Shown here: positions 62,701 through 64,000 of the stretch, one piece after another | Layout: the number at the start of each line of letters is the position of its first letter | Numbering within the stretch: the first letter of the stretch is position 1 | Origin: Paramicrobacterium fandaimingii | GTDB taxonomy: Bacteria > Actinomycetota > Actinomycetes > Actinomycetales > Microbacteriaceae | Length of the DNA: 64,000 nt | Reading direction: 5' to 3' | NCBI RefSeq assembly: GCF_011751745.2 | Contig: NZ_CP061170.1 | Coordinates: 62,001-126,000 of the forward strand | The notes under the pieces: model-generated | Databases searched by the model: none | What the model was told of the DNA's origin: nothing | Seen by the model: only the letters and a program-made list of their open reading frames with translations | Made by a program: the position numbers and the translations under genes

Positions 62701-62938
62701 GTGTGGCACCGGTTTCGACGTCCGCGAGCATGAGCTCGGGGTGCCCATCGCGGTGCGAGATGAACGCCACGCGAGCGGCATCCGGTGAAAGGCGTGGCTG
62801 GCGTACCGGTGCGTGGTCGGCGGTCAGCCGCCATGCTCTGCCACCGTCAGATCCGACGAGCCAGATGTCGTCGTCGGCGACGAAGGTGATGAGATCGTGT
62901 GAAATGTGCGGGTAGCGAAGGTACGTCGTTGTGCTCAC
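59723..62938 (-). CDS. Tricorn-like protease (S41 family)
   Basis: This 1071-aa protein is the usual tricorn length. Two N-terminal beta-propellers (about residues 1-330 and 330-690) have blades such as SPDAARVAFISHRDGHPELM and FSPDGRYLAWSQPTAGESEL. A C1 domain follows with catalytic His in NTSHAYIQP, a PDZ-like domain (GARDGDVIAAVDGVPV), and a C2 domain with nucleophilic Ser in ANENSGSDGD and DVRYNRGG. It degrades peptides released by the proteasome or Clp. The GTG at 62938 is chosen because TAGCAT (62946-62951, minus strand) lies 7 nt before it; ATG 62947 is inside that box. Confidence 0.92.
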   Translation of the reverse strand: MSTTTYLRYPHISHDLITFVADDDIWLVGSDGGRAWRLTADHAPVRQPRLSPDAARVAFISHRDGHPELMLADVETGATRRLTWWGGSTTTMLGWASNDSILVASNAGEANMRHAVVKSVSLDGRSERLRHGMASGLAVRGDGAVALSTPGSRPPAWWKRYRGGTAPRLWLDDGTGSWNQLLRDDDAGLVDPMWLGEKLLFVSDRAARFPDRAHEQANLWLWDAPGEGEPRQLTFQSEDDGYVRDASTDGTRVIWHSRGQIRMLDGIDSEPRTLDIVLPGVDVAPVSLDAAKNVSALVADHGGDASLISWRGNAFWLSHREGPARALAADSGIRTREPVVLGQTGTVAYATDAEGEDAVEIRHSDGTGEPRRILVGALGRVLHLASNPAGTHLGAISHDGAIRLIDVAGGTARTVGSSHAGEALTPTFSPDGRYLAWSQPTAGESELHQIRVFDTTSDAASVPLTTGRYHDHSPAFTFDGKHIVFLSDRTFDPHYNQHAFDLAFSGATRPWLIPLSATEPAPFGPSADGWRVSAASDAPKGADTVACPDLDADGAEERITPFPVPSADYRDLVAAKDGVLWVRVASEQQGELGSRRAGVAGEKTADSLERWSFPDRKLTTIVEKVDHVAVSGDGERIVVRHGDDVTVLPSTRKAEEDDSARITVDMSRLRFQLDCAAEWHQMFDENARLMRDHYWREDMNGVDWDAVTTRWRTVVAAVRTHDDLVDVLWETVGELNTSHAYIQPRSPLGDASRKLGFLGADLSPAADGWRIDSILPGESSEPDARSPLRQAGVGARDGDVIAAVDGVPVDPVAGPAKHLVGAAGKPVELVLRRDGHDRRVAVVPLESEEVLRYQAWVRSRHAYVTERSGGRLGYLHVPDMMSTGWAQLHRDLRVATEAEGVIADVRYNRGGHTSQLVIERLASRVIGWAWARQYAQPVPDPDRAPRGSVVLVANENSGSDGDIVNARAQALGIGPVVGVRTWGGVVGIDGRFELVDGTGVTQPRYATWLEGKGWDVENHGVDPDIEVVHTPSQLFEVNDPQLDRAIDEALARLEEAPAATAPPLPEPRVQG

Positions 62939-62999
62939 TCGGCACATGCTACGTGGCCGAGCCGACATCGGGAAGAGGCTGTGTTGGTACGTTGTGACC

Positions 63000-63518
63000 A
63001 TGACGAACAGCGTGCAGGCGCCCGGAGGCGGCAGGGCCATCACCGAGCAGGACCGCGAGCGGTTGCGCCGGTGCATCGAGCTGGCGCGCGAGGCGCTTGA
63101 GGCCGGCGATGAGCCTTTCGGATCGATACTGGTGGATGCTGCAGGAGAAGTCCGCTTCGAAGACCGCAATCGCGTTGTCGAGACCGGCGATCATACGCGG
63201 CATCCGGAATTCGCCATTGCGCGATGGGCATCCGAGCATCTGACCCCTGAGGAGCGGAAGGATGCTGTCGTCTACACCTCAGGTGAGCACTGTCCCATGT
63301 GCAGTGCCGCCCACGCCTGGGTCGGACTCGGGCGCATTGTGTATGCGTCGAGCTCGGCGCAGCTTGTGTCGTGGCTCGCCGAGTGGGGTGTGCCGGGCGG
63401 TCCCGTCGCCCCGCACCCGATCACCGACATCGCACCGTTCCTGCCTGTGGCGGGCCCCGTCGATGACCTTGCCGATGAGGTGCGCGAGCTGCAGGCGCTC
63501 TCACATGGTGTTCAGTGA
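63000..63518 (+). CDS. Nucleoside/guanine deaminase-like protein (CDA fold)
   Basis: This 172-aa protein of the cytidine deaminase-like superfamily has FGSILVDAAGEV near residue 41, then RHPEFAIARW near 64-73, where the usual H-A-E zinc motif is H-P-E, and SGEHCPMCSAAHAW near 98, where the usual Pro-Cys-x-x-Cys is His-Cys-x-x-Cys. Ligands His, Cys, Cys and the general base Glu are kept. TACGTT at 62988-62993 lies 6 nt before the ATG, a leaderless start. It is divergent from the tricorn gene with 61 nt between starts. Confidence 0.88.
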   Translation: MTNSVQAPGGGRAITEQDRERLRRCIELAREALEAGDEPFGSILVDAAGEVRFEDRNRVVETGDHTRHPEFAIARWASEHLTPEERKDAVVYTSGEHCPMCSAAHAWVGLGRIVYASSSAQLVSWLAEWGVPGGPVAPHPITDIAPFLPVAGPVDDLADEVRELQALSHGVQ

Positions 63519-63570
63519 CGCCATGACGTGGAGGCCCCCGCGCGGTGAGTACCGCTCATAGACTCGAAAG

Positions 63571-64000
63571 ATGACAGTCACAACGCGCCGCATGCAGGAT
63601 CTCACCATTCACGAGCACACCATCACTGTTCCGCTGGTGTGGGGAGACGACGCAGATTCGCGCACGATCGACGTGTTCGCCGCCGTCGTCACCCGCGAGG
63701 GCGGAGAGCATCTGCCGTACCTCGTGTTCTTGCAGGGTGGGCCGGGCAGCGAAGCGCCGCGCCCGTTCCATAATCCGACCGGTCCGTCGTGGTTGGACGC
63801 CGCCCTCGAGCACTACCGCGTGGTGATGTTCGACCAGCGTGGAACGGGGCGCTCGACCCCCGTCGGCGATCGCGATTTGGCTCGCGGCGCAGCATCCGTC
63901 GCCGAATACCTCACACATCTGCGCGCCGACTCGATTGTGCGCGACGGCGAGGCCATGCGTGAGCACCTCGGCGCCGAGACCTGGAGCGTACTCGGGCAGT
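63571..64000 (+). CDS. Alpha/beta hydrolase of S33 (prolyl aminopeptidase) family, 3-prime end cut
   Basis: The first 143 residues show LVFLQGGPGSEAPRP (oxyanion QGGPG loop) near residue 55 and VVMFDQRGTGRSTPV near 87, both typical of proline iminopeptidase-like S33 enzymes. The nucleophile elbow GxSxGG begins right at the window edge (WSVLGQ). The rest lies outside, so the catalytic Asp and His cannot be checked. It probably releases N-terminal proline or hydrolyses peptides/esters; it lies next to the tricorn protease gene, suggesting joint peptide breakdown. Confidence 0.88.
   Translation, partial: MTVTTRRMQDLTIHEHTITVPLVWGDDADSRTIDVFAAVVTREGGEHLPYLVFLQGGPGSEAPRPFHNPTGPSWLDAALEHYRVVMFDQRGTGRSTPVGDRDLARGAASVAEYLTHLRADSIVRDGEAMREHLGAETWSVLGQ

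Overview
The window is high-GC DNA with GTG/ATG starts, frequent leaderless start signatures and dense GTGA/ATGA gene overlaps. It carries the actinobacterial block fhaA-fhaB-pstP-rodA-pbpA-pknA-pknB with a neighbouring tRNA-Leu, crgA, class E sortase, pabA, rhomboid and cyclophilin genes. This points to a chromosome of a Micrococcales actinomycete, most likely a Microbacteriaceae, from the part of the chromosome usually close to the origin. dnaA, dnaN and gyrAB are not in the window, but a 316-bp non-coding gap at 21266-21581 holds a tight cluster of DnaA-box-like 9-mers.

Left part (1-19050) is an accessory and regulatory region. It has an SDR enzyme with a divergent TetR gene, a DUF4287 protein and an MFS exporter. 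An overlapping three-gene operon follows: an unknown protein, an MddA-type methanethiol methyltransferase and a double HD-GYP protein ending in a LuxR HTH. Next come a flotillin-like SPFH protein, a TetR/membrane-protein pair with a clear operator, and a formaldehyde dehydrogenase plus HbpS/GlcG pair facing a GHKL-like/LuxR regulator. An ArsR regulator faces a small basic protein, an ABC ATPase is broken by one frameshift, and a TetR/haloperoxidase pair shares two identical 16-bp operators. A quinone oxidoreductase/TetR pair and a Nudix hydrolase close this part.

Central part (19094-34506) is the conserved growth and division block: cyclophilin, rhomboid protease, TMEM175-like channel, the DnaA-box gap, siderophore-interacting protein and flavin reductase, crgA, sortase E, a 52-aa membrane protein and pabA. 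A long hairpin separates these from the minus-strand cluster of seven genes (Ser/Thr kinases, PP2C phosphatase, RodA/PBP pair and two FHA proteins) that couples phospho-signalling to cell-wall elongation. tRNA-Leu(CAG) lies just upstream of that cluster.

Right part (34691-64000) is again accessory. It contains a PPOX protein, an ECF41-like sigma factor divergent from a BBE-type flavoprotein, msrA, a flavin monooxygenase, a VbhA/Fic toxin-antitoxin pair, and a phosphonate/phosphite-type ABC operon (phnD-phnC-phnE) continuing into a tyrosine-phosphatase-like gene and a tetR. Further on are an MBL hydrolase, a GT1 glycosyltransferase, MgtC-like and LOG proteins, VapBC, DUF488/DUF2945, TetR-DoxX, TspO, a class V aminotransferase, TetR with an ABC-2-like membrane protein, a NarL-type two-component system divergent from an ABC/FtsX exporter, a tricorn protease, a nucleoside deaminase and a truncated S33 peptidase.

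Recurring themes are divergent regulator-target pairs with palindromic operators that can be read directly (seven TetR genes), perfect hairpins between convergent genes, and many start codons preceded by a TANNNT hexamer at 6-7 nt, implying leaderless mRNAs.
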